A DNA stretch of 64,000 bases from Uloborus plumipes (Eukaryota; Arthropoda; Arachnida; Araneae; Uloboridae), in NCBI GenBank assembly GCA_038373865.1, contig JAXGGA010004736.1, positions 1 through 64,000 of the forward strand. The letters run 5' to 3'. This document shows positions 10,720 to 22,873 of the stretch, in pieces (position 1 is the stretch's first letter; every line of letters begins with the position of its first letter). The notes under the pieces are model-generated. The model was given only the letters and a program-made list of their open reading frames with translations. It had not been told where the DNA came from and made no database searches. The translations under genes were made by a program, and so were the position numbers.

Positions 10720-12343
10720 GATATGTATATAATTATACAATTATTTCTAGAATTCTGAATTTATTGAAACTGAAGAAAAGCATGATCTACCAAAAAAGTA
10801 AGGTTCTTTTCATCACTATGTTTATTAATTTGGTTTAATGTAACACTAAATGTAATTGAATGTTTTTTTTAACCAATTCAGTGCTTTAGTTGGGTAAAAA
10901 CATTCCCATAAATATTTGATTCATTATATCAAAAATATTTATAATATTGATGTATTTGTTTTATTGCAGTCAAAAATATAGTGGTGAAGTCAAAAAAAAA
11001 AAAATCTTGTTATTAAATACTGCCCCATTCATAGTGATTGAATTAAAAAAAGATGTTCTCAATTCCTACATCATTTCTCCCAGGAAACACAACTGCCAAA
11101 ATGCAGTCTCTTGAGCAAGGAAAAATAGGCACTTAGAAAATCTAAGTTGAAATTATAATTTTCTTTGTATTTTGGAATAGAAGATTCAAAAATGCTTCCA
11201 AAATCACTTTGAGGTAGTTACTCCCCATTTTTTGGCCACTACCTCCGGGAAAATTCGAAATGACGGTCCTGCACCCAGTGCTGGGGATCTGATCATAGCT
11301 TAATATAAGTAGTGATATATTTCCATGTAGGGTTTGAGCCGAGGGGTGGTTATAGATAGTGTTAGCTGCCCTCACCCCATCCCTCCACTCTCTGACAATG
11401 CTGAAATTTCCCCGTCAAATTTGGAGAGGGGGGGGGGGTGTTGAGTCATAATGGCTTTTTCTGCTTCTTCAATATTACTGTTTAAATATTATTGTTCCTG
11501 TTCATCATACTGTTAAACAGCTATAGTTTTGTCATACCTTAGCATGAATAACAGGTGAATTTCTTTCTTTACAGTAAACTTTCAGAGGAAGAAAAACATA
11601 TTAAACCTTTGACTCCTACTACGCCTGAAAGTTCTCCTCCCCAGCAGAAAACTGCATCTCCAATCAAGCAATATGCCCGATCACCTCGACGTAGTTCATC
11701 CGGTTCTCCAACTACAAAAAGGAGACGATCCAAGTCACCTAGCGGTAGAGTAGCATCTTCTAGTCGGCAGAATAGAGGATCAGGTGATCGGAGATCAAAG
11801 TCACCGATTCAGAAACCACGTTCATCATCATCTCACAGGACAGGTCGGTCGCTAGCGAGTCGCCGTTCTAGATCTCGATCTAGATCCAGATCTGGCAGAC
11901 GCTCAGCTTCGCCACCACGAAGCAGAAATAGAGGCAGAAGAAACAGCAGATCACCGGACAGTCGAGTGCAGAGATCACGCTCGAGACCACGCAACGAAAG
12001 AGGATCCCGTTTTCATCAGAACCAAGGGATGAGACGCTACAGTCCGCCTCGACGCGGCAATTATTACAGACCCTACACCAAGAGCCCGAATCGCCGAGGT
12101 AGAATTAGAAGCGCTGCCCATCGTTCACGATCTCGCTCTCGTTCATTGTCCAGAAGGCGCCGCAGACAGAGGAGATCATCCAGCAGTTCTGATAGTGCCA
12201 CTAATGAGAAAGCCAGTAGCTATTCATCAAGCTCTGACAGTGATGCTAGAAAGAATAAATCCCGTAGGCTTCGGAAGAAGAAAAGGTCATCCTCGTCATC
12301 ATCATCTACTGGATCATCAGATTCGCGATCGGATAGTGATTGA
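1255..12343 (+). CDS. PPIG/NKTR/Moca-cyp-like nuclear cyclophilin, C-terminal half (partial, six exons)
   Basis: Joined exons 1255-1382, 4722-4796, 6500-6718, 7530-8409, 10751-10797 and 11575-12343 give 2118 nt in one frame (705 residues plus TGA). Every junction has AG/GT borders and compatible phase. The first exon starts RYKTPSPTKSRSGSETPPHW, which matches the segment just after the cyclophilin domain in PPIG and NKTR. The middle is acidic and lysine-rich, with a run of about ten Asp near 7880-7915. The last exon is an SR/RS domain with long Ser-Arg runs and a Ser/Asp tail. Family members are nuclear-speckle peptidyl-prolyl isomerases that interact with splicing factors. The isomerase domain and promoter are left of the window, so function is inferred from the tail. 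PPIG versus NKTR orthology cannot be settled here. Confidence 0.85.
2660..2720. repeat. (AAT)n microsatellite
   Basis: About 20 uninterrupted AAT units followed by imperfect AAAT units. It lies inside the 2.7-kb transposon and creates poly-Tyr or poly-Leu open frames on the opposite strand that are not genes. Confidence 0.95.
3160..4230. repeat. Diverged tandem array, period about 146 bp, about seven copies
   Basis: The anchor gatctttcgaacaaaaaaa (or a variant) starts at 3288, 3435, 3581, 3729, 3872, 4018 and 4164, giving spacings of 143-148 bp. Each unit also has a ggttcaatgttgaacgaaaa palindrome-like block and ttcactcaaaagttatta. A short GACC/GACA run follows at about 4229-4255, then several 20-bp units containing ttggcgatatttttt. 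Confidence 0.85.
4722..4796 (+). CDS. Cyclophilin gene small acidic exon
   Basis: The acceptor is a T-rich tract ending ttttttag and the donor is GG|gtaaat. The 75-nt exon completes the split Arg codon and reads AQEGFEQAEDEEMAIQNSLL. It lies just 30 bp beyond the right end of the 2.7-kb transposon that fills the preceding intron. Confidence 0.75.
5229..6442. mobile_element. Repeat element of uncertain class (possible Helitron-like)
   Basis: The left edge reads tctatatctaatatatagaa, and related sequence recurs at the right edge (gatatagaagaaagtttcgtg). It then ends gacagctag before T, resembling a CTAG-T Helitron terminus with a short hairpin upstream. No target duplication is evident and no Rep/helicase sequence is present. 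The boundaries are approximate and the class is a guess. Confidence 0.4.
5480..5990. repeat. 144-bp tandem repeat, about 3.5 copies
   Basis: The block ctatatctcaggaagtaac starts at 5551, 5695 and 5839, exactly 144 bp apart. It is accompanied by gtggagcaatcgcacgtgtt and gagtacaggtgctgattcaa. A fourth, partial unit begins near 5929. It lies inside the element at 5229-6442. Confidence 0.88.
6500..6718 (+). CDS. Cyclophilin gene exon made of a 12-residue tandem repeat
   Basis: The acceptor is ttgatacag and the donor AAAG|gttagt, with phase 2 at both ends. After AVSQS the exon is about five copies of a 36-bp unit (consensus W-K-x-S-A-F-E-D-S-R-K-N). Because 36 is a multiple of three, a long open frame also appears in other frames of the same DNA; these are by-products. 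The repeated SR/ED dipeptides fit the RS-like tail. Confidence 0.78.
6513..6710 (+). repeat. 36-bp coding minisatellite inside a cyclophilin exon
   Basis: Five adjacent units of 36 bp (12 codons) share the core gaagactcaagaaaaa-like sequence. The copy number is in frame, so expansion or contraction would only lengthen or shorten the protein. Confidence 0.85.
7530..8409 (+). CDS. Cyclophilin gene large acidic/basic exon
   Basis: The acceptor is ctatttcccccag. The frame opens SGDLKFLERYSSYEVEDSQD and runs without a stop. It holds a poly-Asp stretch (YGDDSDDDDDDDDSPEHK) and mixed-charge, low-complexity sequence. Two donors nine bases apart, after 8400 (gtaagc) and after 8409 (gtaaga), both leave phase 0, so a three-residue alternative (V-S-K) is possible. 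Confidence 0.78.
9035..9565. mobile_element. Mariner/Tc-type MITE, 531 bp
   Basis: The left end TACAGTATAACCTTGATTT is inverted at the right (cgaagttatactgta), with TA at both borders. The inner sequence has several further copies of atcgttaaatcga in both orientations. It carries no transposase. It lies in the intron between cyclophilin exons 7530-8409 and 10751-10797. Confidence 0.8.
10686..10718. repeat. (GT)n(AT)n microsatellite
   Basis: GT dinucleotides followed directly by AT dinucleotides, about 30 bp upstream of the 47-nt cyclophilin microexon. Confidence 0.9.
10751..10797 (+). CDS. Cyclophilin gene 47-nt microexon
   Basis: The acceptor is acaattatttctag and the donor aaaaaa|gtaagg. 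It encodes NSEFIETEEKHDLPK plus two bases, entering in phase 0 and leaving in phase 2. The next exon starts with T and so completes an Asn codon. Both splice sites and both phases fit, which supports a real exon despite its length. Confidence 0.65.
11575..12343 (+). CDS. Cyclophilin gene terminal exon, RS domain
   Basis: The acceptor is ttctttctttacag. The exon encodes about 255 residues, starting KLSEEEKHIKPLTPTTPESS. It then becomes dense in SR/RS dipeptides (for example SRRSRSRSRSRSGRRSASPP) with YSPPRRGNYYRPY in the middle. It ends in a Ser tract and DSRSDSD before TGA at 12341-12343. Such RS domains are phosphorylated by SR kinases and direct proteins to nuclear speckles (family knowledge). 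Confidence 0.88.
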
Positions 12344-15231
12344 CCGTGAGCTATTATTTGAGGGAGGAAAGCAAGTAATTTAGGGACGTTTGCTACACAT
12401 GGCCAGTTCCAAAGGACTGCCCAATTGGAAGGGGGAAGTTTGTTAAAATGAGTTGTCAGGCTTAAACTCATTGATATATTGTTTTGAAACTTTTAATCTC
12501 TAACTCTGTGCTACTGCTTTCAGTGCTGACAGTATCTAAATTGCTGTCAGCAGTAAATGCCAGAAATTCCAGTTTTCTGCACAAAATTTAAAATTATTAA
12601 ATCTGTATTAATTTTTAAAGAAAATTATATAAGTTTCTGAACTCTAAAGCTTCTTAATTTAACCTGAAATCAATTATATTCAATAATTGTGGAATGCCTG
12701 TCAAGTCGTCATGTGTGTAATCAGGATCCTTGATGACTTCTGTGGATCTTGAGTTAAAAGGGGCCTTTTCAAAAGAAAAATCAAGTTTTAAGCTAAAAGT
12801 TTTTTAAATTACACATAATTTAATATGTTTTAAAAATCATTTGTTCAAATTATTTGCAAATTTTTGCTGAATGACTTGAAGTATAAAAAATACAGAAAAA
12901 CATTTTTCTTAACATGAACAAAGTGTGTATATACATACATATATATATATATGTTTTCTATCTATTATTGAATAGGTTTTTTCTATTTTTTTTTTTTCAT
13001 AACCCTCTGTTACTAAGTCTATAAACTGTAATCAATTCCTTACTGTAACATTCACATATCAAACAAAATTAACCATATTTCCTGGCCCACAAGACTCAAA
13101 ACCCTAAAATGATCCAGAAAATCAACCTGTGTTTATTGGCTGACAGCATAACTTTGTCTTTTAAGAAGCAAGAGATCTACTAGAAAAATACTATTGGCTC
13201 CCCCCCCCCCTCTTTAATTGCAATCAGATGTGATTGTGTTCCGGTATTTTACCGGATTTCCGGTATTTTCATGATCGATTTTGGTATTTTCATGCTCGAA
13301 AATACCGGAACTAAGATATTTTTAATCCAGATTTTTTTTCCCTTTCTCGAATTTTCGGTGATTATACCGATAATTATTTATAATAGTCATCATTTCGCAT
13401 TTTCGATGCTTGCTATTCCTTGTTGAAAGGCAAGCAAATTACATTTCTTTTTATTTTAATTAAATGATTAAAACCAGTTTTAAACAAAATTTCATGCTCT
13501 GTTAGTGTAAAATGTCAAGAACTTAAATGCTTAATCTCTGGCTGAATTTTATTTTTGTTACAACAATTTAAGTTTTTAACCCATACATAACATCTTTAAA
13601 TAGTATTGCACTTCAGTGTTAATAAGTATGAAATCTTTGACTCTGGTCATATTGTATTGATTAGGAGGTTTATAGGTACTACATCTAGATAAATTCTTTT
13701 CCAAATTTTCAGTAACAAATGCAACTTTCATTAACTATGTTATATTAATGTTTTCGCACAACCAACAGTAATTCTGTTAGCCCTTTACTTTATCTTGAAA
13801 ATATTTTTTGGAGATAATTTGTACAACACCAGCTTAAAAGTAACTTTATTACTCATGTATAATTTAATTAAATGCATGCATAATATTTTGACTCAAAACT
13901 ATTTGAAACTTTTCGAATATGTGAAATGCGTCTTGTTTGTTTATGAATGGCAATTTATTATTAAATATGTATAGTTATAAAATTAGGCGTGCTTAAGTAG
14001 CAGGGCCCTTGGTTTAAAAGAGAACGTCGCAACCCCCCCCCCCTCCCCACATATTTTCTCTTTAAAACTTTCAGGTATTTTTTCATGAACTCACAATCAC
14101 CCCTGATTGCAATATTGATAATAATACTGTTATGAGCTGTTAGAATTAAAAGCCATATATAATTTTAACAAAAGTGATATCAATGATGAATAGGTTCAAA
14201 AATATTTACTTATTTTTTTCTTAAATGTAAACAGCTCTGTTTTCATTTTCAGAAGTATTATCATTTAATACTTACTTGGATTCTTTTGTCTGAACCTAAT
14301 GTTTTGATGAATTCTATCCTGATAAATTACATTGCATCTTATAGGTCAAGAACTATTGCAATTTTTTCATATGAGTTATTCATTCATGTTTAAATAATAA
14401 TGCTGCTTGAACATTTAAAATGTTATGAATTTGATTTTGTAGTATTGATTCACGTAACTGAATGTTGAAAAGGAGGTCAGAAATATAAGGATGGTTTTCC
14501 TCTTGAGGAAGTCAAATTGCCTCTTTTGAGCGTAAACTTGCTCTAATGATGAGTTTGACTAGCTTGAAGCCTGAGGCGATTGCCCCTGTTTGTTTGGGCC
14601 TTACAGCTGCTCTGTGTGTCTGATGCTCATTTTGTTGGAATCATGAGTTCTCGTGTATCTAAATTTAATGATGTATGTACATGTACCCATCATAAAGTGT
14701 AATTAAAATGTTTTTTACAAAAAATTCAAAATTTTCTCAATGTATATTTCATTTTGTTTAGTACCTATTTTTAAAACTATAGGAGAAGGATTACCTTCAA
14801 TGCCCAAGGCATAGTAAAAAAATCCTGAACTGTAGACAGTGCGTTGGCCTATTATTTTATTTCACATGTGATTATTAAGAAACTGAAGTAAATACATTTT
14901 TAAAAAAATATACATATTATCAATATTTTTTAAATGCTCAAGCTTGTACAACAGTCTTTTGAAACACATTTTAATTATAAAGGCAACATTTTCATGTTTC
15001 CCCAATAATCCCTCATCTTTGTTTTCAGCTGTAATATCATCAAAACTCTTCTATGTCTCACATTAAATTTTCATCAAAATGCTCAATTTTTCTTGTAAAT
15101 AAGCAGAAGAGCATCACACACACAATCATGCTACCTATTTCATTCTTTTTCATCGGAGCCAAGCTATAAATCATTACTATTGCGTTCTACACCAGTGATG
15201 CACCCATGATTGGTTCCTGGGAGGGGCTAAG
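12344..15231 (+). other. Presumed 3' UTR and intergenic sequence downstream of the cyclophilin gene
   Basis: No open frame of note. It is AT-rich, with poly-C runs at about 13201-13210 and 14034-14042. A short accumulation of ccggtattt in both orientations is at 13242-13310 and may be a transposon scar. The transcript end could not be placed with confidence. Confidence 0.45.
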
Positions 15232-16469
15232 CAGGGGTGCAGAAAATGTTTTTCCCTCCAACATTTCCCCCAAACTGTACGAAAATTTCCCCAAAATTTA
15301 ACAATATATGGATAAGCTTAGATAAAAATTAATTTCGTATTACGACGAACAGACATACCACAGTAAAACCATGGATGCAAGACCTTCCGTCTCAGGACGG
15401 ATTTCCGTCTTGACAAAATCGCCAAGACGGACCATGGGACGGAAAAAAATCGATCTCATTCCTTCAATATTTACTTCCAAAGAAAACAAAACTGAAGGGA
15501 ATATCAAATCAGATTTCTTAAAAGTACATTTTAATCATAATTCCAATCCAAAACTATTTGTATCGAAGCCTTTCTTTCTCTTTCTGAATAAACGAACTGC
15601 AATGGCATAATTCCTTTGTCGGTGTTGATTCTCTTGGACCCCATGCAGTTCCCTTCCCTTAACTTCATCAAATATGACCTACAATTTCATTTTTAGGATT
15701 TCATTTTCTGTGCCTCCTCTTCTAACGTGGTCAAAAATTGCCCCACCTTATCCTAATATCACTAACCATCGTCTAAAAATAGGTTTTTTGAACTTAAGTC
15801 TGGACAAATCTCTCCTCCCCCCTCGCTTACTATACTTAAAACTATGATCTTGCTGTTAAAAGTAAAATTAAGTCCCCCCCCCCCCAGTTTAGACAATTTA
15901 ATAAACAATATATGTTGTTTTTTTTTGGTTTATTTTCTTGGGTATGCATGGTGGGGGGGGGGGGGGGTCTCAAATATTTTCCGTCTTGGAAGCATGGCCT
16001 AACTTGCACCCATGAGTAAAACATAAGTCAAAAGTGTTGCACCGAGTACTCCCCAGATATTTAATCAGCAAATACTCATATGTGAGGAGAAAGAGTCCAG
16101 AAAATTAAGAACTGCTAGAGAATTGATTGAATATAAACTTACAGTATGTAATATTTTATTACATAGAGTATACACGTAGAAACATTACTACTGTTTGACT
16201 CATTAAATATGACTACATAAGCACCCCAGTGATTCGTGTTCACAAGTAGCAACTGGCTTCTAACGGGAAAACGGAAAATGAATTGATGATCGTTGTAAAA
16301 AGAAAAAAATAATTATAATTTAGGATGTATGCTTTCCGATTCTTTTTTATTTTTCGGAAAACATTTTCAGTCTTGCGGAATACTTTGTATTGAATCAGCA
16401 AAATTTCCCCAAACGACTAAAATTTCCCCCGATCTAGGATCGCCGGATTGGACATATTCTGCACCCGTG
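15232..16469. mobile_element. hAT-like nonautonomous transposon, 1.24 kb
   Basis: The ends are CAGGGGTGCAGAAAATGT and, inverted, CACGGGTGCAGAATATGT. They are flanked by a perfect 8-bp duplication gggctaag (15224-15231 and 16470-16477). The interior has poly-C and poly-G tracts and repeated gacggatttccgtcttg-like sequence near 15385-15440, but no transposase. Confidence 0.85.
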
Positions 16470-16477
16470 GGGCTAAG

Positions 16478-17092
16478 TGGCCCTCCTTTGGAAGGTTTTG
16501 GAATTTGAAGTCCTAGAGAAAAAACTTCAGTCATTTTTGGTTAAATTAAGAAGGGGGTTGGGGGTTATCTCTCGGCAAATTTCCAAAAGTTAAGTTCAAA
16601 AAATACATTTCAAGCAGTTTCCTTTGTTAAGGGGGTTCATCTTCATGCTTCTGGGAGGGGCTTAAGCACCTTAGCTCACTCCGTGGATGCGCCACTGTTC
16701 TGCAGTAAATTCCATTGGCAGTTTGTGAGTCACATAAATGAAGGTTCACCAAACAAGTGTCGGTAAGGGAAATGGGACATCCTTGGATAACATCGATAAA
16801 ATTAACATTATTAAAACATACACTTCGATAATATGGGAGACATGAAGTTCAAGGTTATTAGGGAACTCTCCATTTCCTTTTTTACAAATCTATTTATTTA
16901 TTTATTAATCAGTCCTGAAACTTGGGATCGGTAGAAATTACGAGACATTTTAATTGACCAATCTTGAGAACTGCAGTGTTGAAAAAATATTTTTGTATTA
17001 AAGTTTTTTAATGAATAGAAATGCAAACGTTGAGCTGCAAATTTATACCACAATACAACTATTGGGAAAAAAAAGCATTGAAGTTCAAACAA
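16478..17092. other. Intergenic stretch without recognised features
   Basis: AT-rich sequence leading up to the nested transposon cluster. The short open frame on the - strand (16898-17116) runs across the cataag duplication and resembles nothing recognised. Confidence 0.4.
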
Positions 17093-18786
17093 CATAAGGG
17101 CAATTCCAGGCAACATGGGAACTCGGCGTTAAAAAAAAATGTTGAAAAATTGTTTTGATTTTTTTTTGGGGGGTTCTCTATATTGATTGAAGTTTACAAA
17201 TTAGAAAAAAGAAACTTCAGGTGAATCATTATCTTTTTGTAAGAGAGCTTGTTATATGAGTTCACAATCTTGTAAAAGTCTCTCTCTGCTAGACGCAATT
17301 TTAAACGAGCATATTTTATTAGTTTAGCATGTTTCCACAATTTAATTGCATTTTTTCCTGACAGATTTATTCGATAAGAAAACAATTATTAACAGTACAT
17401 TTTGAAATTTATACTTAAAATAATTTTTTAAAGTAGTTTTTAAACCATTAAATTTTGTGTAACGTGAGTCACGAAAACTTAATTTTTTTAATATTTCCAA
17501 ATTTTATAGCTTATAAATGAAATTTTTTTTCCTGTTTCTCCTACTCATGTACATTACAAAAAAGAATTTATTGGCCAATTTAGAGTTTTTTGCTTTTTTA
17601 TTCAAAAAATAAGGATGTTTATTTTGTAACGTGAGTCACGCGAAAAGTGAGTTACAGCCAATACAAGCTAATATTAACTTCTTAAAAGTATTTAATGTGC
17701 CCTAATGGTATTTTAGGGTCTAAAGAGAGGTTTAGCACTTGTACACACCTACATATAATTAATAATACTGATGAAATTAAATATAAATAGCGTAATTTTA
17801 ATTCTTTTAGTGTTTTATAATCTTTCAATTAGTGCACTGGGTCTCAGTTTTGGCCCTCAGCTTTCCAATGTGTAGCATGTGTGTTTATGCATGCACACAT
17901 TTTTCTTCCGCATCTAAAAAAGGTTTTTCATTCCAGTAAAAGAATTTTTTTTAATATTTAACGAGTAACCGCAGAATGACAGAAAAGGTGCCGAGAAAAA
18001 TTGAAGCAAGAAGGGAAGTACATTGCATGTAAACAGAAACATTGTCTCTGGATGAAAGAATGTCTAACGAGAAAAGTCGAAAAGCTAAGGATATTGTCTC
18101 TAGCAATTCAATATAAGCTGAAAAATAAACATATGAAACTTTCAAAGGAAATTTTGGCTAAATTCAAACTTCTTAAATATCGCTTCAACAAGTATACAAA
18201 TATGTAAATACACTAAGGAAGACTTGCCAAAACAAGGAGAAATTCCGTTAATTCACCTCACAGTTAAACTGTAGTCATAAGTGAGTTACTCAATACTCAT
18301 CCGTAAATGTAATATACATTTGAAAAGAAGATTTCAATGTCCACCGAACTCATGCTGAAAAAATTATTTATCCCAAGAAAATCTAAACGAAAATGATTCA
18401 AAAAAGTAGCTTGAGCGAGAGAAAAAAAATATATATACATATAAAATTGGAACATAAGAGAAATTTTAAAAAGCACGGTCAACATCTCACTTGCTCTTAT
18501 TTGAGATGCTTAAAATTTAATTATTCATCAGTAGTGGATGAGAAAAGTAAGTACTTTGAAGAGCCTACTTCTGACAGCAGTCAACTAATTTTACAGCCAT
18601 TATGCAACATTAAATGTTATGATTGGTATCAGATGAAATGTAATGGTGTGTAGTATCCTGTAAAAGTTTTCAGATGTATGAATTCAGAATTTGAAGTCAG
18701 TACAATGCAGCCACAGAGAAAATACGGGAAGTAGTATAAAAAAAAGACAAACATATATTTTGGAAAATTGAATTGATGAATCCACT

Positions 18787-18935
18787 CTGTGACCGTTCAG
18801 AGGGGTTAGATGGCAGCTGCTAAGGAGAATTTTAACCCGAGGTCTATGGGACAAAAATTCGTGCTGCGAAAAATTGGCCGTTAAGAAAGGTGGCCGCTTT
18901 GTAAAAGTGACCGCTCAGAGAGGTTTTACTGTATT
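18787..18935. mobile_element. Small Tc/mariner-type MITE remnant
   Basis: It contains gaccgttcagaggggtt at one end and agtgaccgctcagagaggtt followed by ttactgta at the other. A middle part (ttggccgttaagaaaggtgg) repeats the theme. This resembles arthropod MITEs that end in TACAGTAAAACCTC. It lies inside the outer 6-bp-TSD element. Confidence 0.5.
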
Positions 18936-19550
18936 TAAAACTGATCAACTAAAGAAAACAAGCCATTAAGCATTAATTTTAATTGAATTTAAGTGAAGTC
19001 TCTCAATAAATTTTTCAAAATAAGATGTAAAGTAAAAGACTAAAACGGAGATGTAACGTGAGTCACGAAACTATGTAACGTGAGTCACGCTCAACATATT
19101 GATTAACTTAATTAGTGACTGCAGAATGAACTTTATTTTCGTATATATCATAACTTAGAAACATATTTTGTGCCATGAAAAGCAGTTTTTAAATTTTATT
19201 ATTCTGAAAGAGCAGGAATCCTAGGTTTTTAATTATCCAAAAAACTTGAGTTCCTTTTTTTTGTAACGTGAGTCACAATGCTAAATTAAGGTTGAAACAC
19301 CATCTATTTCTGTTGAAATTTAAAATGCTGACATCCATAGGTTCTTACTGCATCCCAGATGACTGTCAACAGCTTTATTTAAATCAGGCATGGTTATTTC
19401 TTTTATACACTGAAGTGACAAAAGTCATGGGATAGCAATATGCAAATTTTCAGATGGCAGTAGCATCGCATAGAACAGGTATAAATGCGCAGTGCTTTTA
19501 CAGAGCTTTCATTTCTGTTCAAGTTATTCATGTGAAGAGGTTTTAACGTG

Positions 19551-20054
19551 ATGATGACCGCACGACGTGAATTAACAGACTTTGAACGCGGAATGTTAGT
19601 TGGAGCTAGACGCATGGGTCATGCCATTTCGGAAATCGTTAGAGAATTCAACATTCCCAGATCCACTGTGTCAAGAGTGTGCCGAGAGTATGAAATTTCA
19701 GGCATAACATCCCACCATGGACAGCGCAGTGGTCGACCGCCTGCACTTAAAGATCGAGACCGGCGACGTCTGCAAAGAGTCGTAAATTCTAACAGACAAG
19801 CAACACTGCGTCAAATCACCGTAGAAATCAATGTGGGACGTACAATGGACGTGTCTGCTAGAACTGTGCGGAGAAATTTGGATTTCTTGGGCTATTCCAG
19901 CAGAAGACCGACTCGAGTGCCTTTACTGACAGAACGACATCGCTTGCAGCGACTCTCGTGGGCACGTGAGCATATCGGTTGGTCTCTAGATGAATGGAAA
20001 ACCGTGGCCTGGTCCGATGAGTCACGATTTCAGCTGGTAAGAGCCGATGGTAGG
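19551..20054 (+). pseudogene. Tc1 transposase, N-terminal part (interrupted)
   Basis: 168 codons from ATG at 19551 to the insertion point. The frame has a helix-turn-helix region (HAISEIVREFNIPRSTVSRV), a GRPP linker (SGRPPALKDRD) and a second HTH-like domain. The first catalytic Asp of the DD34E triad is in VAWSDESRF. A hAT-like element enters after RADGR. Reading on through the insertion gives a stop soon after, so the protein is broken in place. There is no stop or frameshift before the insertion, which suggests the insertion came while the copy was young. Confidence 0.9.
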
Positions 20055-21118
20055 CAGGGCCGTCGGCGAGGGGGGGTGCTACACCCCCCAACTTTTCTAA
20101 AGAAAGGGGCCGCCGATTTTATTTTATTATTACAATGAAATTTTAGAAAAATATTTCAGGACTTTAAATGAAATTTATAAGAGAAGCGGAATAATTTAAA
20201 CATTATTAAGAATATCAGTAAACCTGAATTTTTAAAAATGTCCTGTATTTTCCGCGGCCCCAATTATTACCTATCAAAAATAAATAATTGGGGCCGCGAA
20301 AAATAGTTAAGATTCCTTCACAGCAATATTCGTTGCGAAAAATACGAAATTTTCTCGTTCATGGGGTCATGTAAACGGGAAACTTTTGGTCGCCCTGCCC
20401 AGTTTGGAAAAAAAAGTACTGTATTAATATGTGCGAGAGCTTTAAAAGGTACGCTAACCTCTGTAACTAAAATTAGTTAAATTAATAAAACATAAATCAA
20501 ATTATATATACATAATTCAACAAGATCGATGCAATATTTAAAAAAAAAAAAAGAATATATGCTGAGGGCCGCCAAATTTTATATTTTGAATAAATTAAAA
20601 TAAATGATCGATGCAATAATTAAAAGGGAAAAAAAGATAATATGCAGGGGCCGCCGAATTTTATATTTTAAATAAATTTAAATTAAAGAAAATTACACAA
20701 AATACCATTATCGAAAGATAGTGCAATGTTTAAACTGAAGATAATTAAAAAGAAAATTTATCACTTTTCACTTTGTGTTGGGACCGAACGAATTTTTTTA
20801 TGTAGTAAATTTGAAGAAATAATAATAATAATAATAAAAGTTTATTATACTGAAATTTAAAAAAAAAGGGGGGGGGAAAGAATTAAATTCGGTTGCCCTC
20901 TCTGCGGCATTGAAGAGGCTCTTTCAACCTCCTCAGACCATCAAAATGAAAATCGCATATATTGGTGAATATTGTACACACGGCCCACACGATATAAGTT
21001 ACTGTGATACTCCAGATTTTTTTTTCTAAATCACATCGCAGTCAAACGACGCAAAACTGCTCATTGACCGTTTTTTTCGGTGGAAAAAGGAAACAAACAA
21101 ATGCACGGGACTAAAATG

Positions 21119-22571
21119 CAGGGCTGCGGAGTCGGAGGAAAAATGGTCGACTCCGACTCCGACTCCGGGATTTTAAAACTTTTGACTCCGACTCCGACTC
21201 CCGACTCTTGCTTTTTTTTTTTATTATTCTTTTTACCCAAATATTAAAAAGTCTATTTTTAAAAGTTTCATTTTTATTCATGGTCGTAGCCAGAACTCAC
21301 TTTAGGGGGGCGGATAGCAAGCTGGGGTATCACAGTCGGAGGTCATGAGAGGTCATTGTGACCTCTCAAAAAGTTCAATTTTCTCAAGAATTCTCGCAGG
21401 TAATTTCACCACATTCACCTCAATTCTCAGAGGTCACTGTGACCTCCCAAAAAGTCCATTTTCTCCAGAGCATAAGACAAGTGCCGCTCTTGTCATTTGA
21501 CTCCGTACAAAACTAATCCTTTTCGTGTTAAATGACCTGACTTTATTTTAACACATTGCATTTTTGCTGCAAAGATCCGCCATTTGAAGCACTTTTTAAT
21601 GATCCTAGATGCTAAGTAGGGATGCACCGATAAGCAAATTGGCCGATTACCGATTACCGATTAATCGGCTGTTGATAATCGGCCGATTAATCGGCAGAGC
21701 CGATTAATGATAAGGATGATTGTTTTTAATAATATCAATTTTTCCACCACTGTTTTTTCTCTCTTATAGAATTCCGAGTTTGGAGTTAGTAAGTAATTTA
21801 TTTTTGAGAGAAGATTTTTTTTTCCAATTTCCTAGTTTTCACAAAATAATTTCACTATTTTATCAAATTTCTAAGAACCAATTTTCATATTGTCAATTCT
21901 ATTACATTAACACATTGTTAATTATTTTAATTGGATATAAAAATTCAAAACATAGGGGGGTGGGGGAGTCTGTGGTGAGCACTCCAATTTAGGAGTACTT
22001 TTAATTAAAATTTTTTAAATAATTGGTAGCAACTTAATTCAAGACCTTTATTCTTTGTGAAAACTAGAAGTTATCTAAAAGCAACTGTGCTAAGGAGATA
22101 ACTGTCGTCACATGAAAAATGTTGCAATATTATCTATGATATTTACTTAAAGTAGGAGAATTAATTTATTAAACACTTTATATCAACTGTGAGGATTATT
22201 ATGACTGTTTATAAAATTATTTCTCATAGTTTCTTAGTTAAGGTATACTTTGAAGAGTAATATTTAAAAAAATATTTTTCGGCCGATTAATCGGTCCAAT
22301 ATTGCCGATTATTAATAATCGGCAGAGTGGCCGATTATGGCCGATTAATCGGTACTGCCGATTAATCGGTGCATCCCTAATGCTAAGGATTTGGATATTG
22401 GACGCTGAAAATTTCTATCTGTTAGTTTCAAAGCTATGTTTTCACCTCCATAAAATTTCATCCAAATCGGAGGTGGTCGGAGTCGGAGTCGACATGTTTT
22501 TCAGCGACTCCGACTTCTTTGGTCCAAAATTAGTCCGACTCCGACTCTTCGACTCCGACTCCGCAGCTCTG
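21119..22571. mobile_element. hAT-like element B, 1.45 kb, nested in element A
   Basis: The ends are CAGGGCTGCGGAGTCGGAG and, inverted, CAGAGCTGCGGAGTCGGAG, with repeated gactccgactccg next to them. The duplication ctaaaatg is perfect (21111-21118 and 22572-22579). No coding capacity. Confidence 0.92.
21617..22379. mobile_element. hAT-like element C, 763 bp, nested in element B
   Basis: The ends are TAGGGATGCACCGATAA and the inverse of TAGGGATGCACCGATTAATC. Several copies of gccgattaatcggc lie near both ends. The duplication atgctaag is perfect (21609-21616 and 22380-22387). No coding capacity. It is the innermost element of the stack. Confidence 0.92.
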
Positions 22572-22873
22572 CTAAAATGTAATTGTACAAGCTGTTTTGC
22601 AGAAAAAAGGCGCCGTTTTGTGTCGAAAATCAACGGGAATTTCTTATAGCCCGCGGAAAATTGAAGTACCTCAAACGATATATTTTACAGCTATACTTTA
22701 TACAGTTATATTTTATAATTTATAAAAGTACAGCAGTTTTCTGAATTAAAGGAATTAAAGGAAATTACAGCTTTCTTTACTTGTACTTTTATTATGTTTT
22801 TTTTTATTTGTAAAAATTAACCTTTATTTCTTTTTTTGCGTCATTTAAATTAAAGTTTTGACTTATTATTCTA

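Noticed and set aside
11555..11574. In-frame upstream extension of the RS exon
   Set aside because: The bases before 11575 form a strong polypyrimidine-AG acceptor and the phase needs T at 11575.
18001..18653. Short basic open frames inside the outer nested element
   Set aside because: No recognisable domain and many stops nearby; they could be decayed transposase but this cannot be supported.
21720..22649. Open frames of 90-115 codons
   Set aside because: They cross borders of nested hAT-like elements; coding content is simple repeat.
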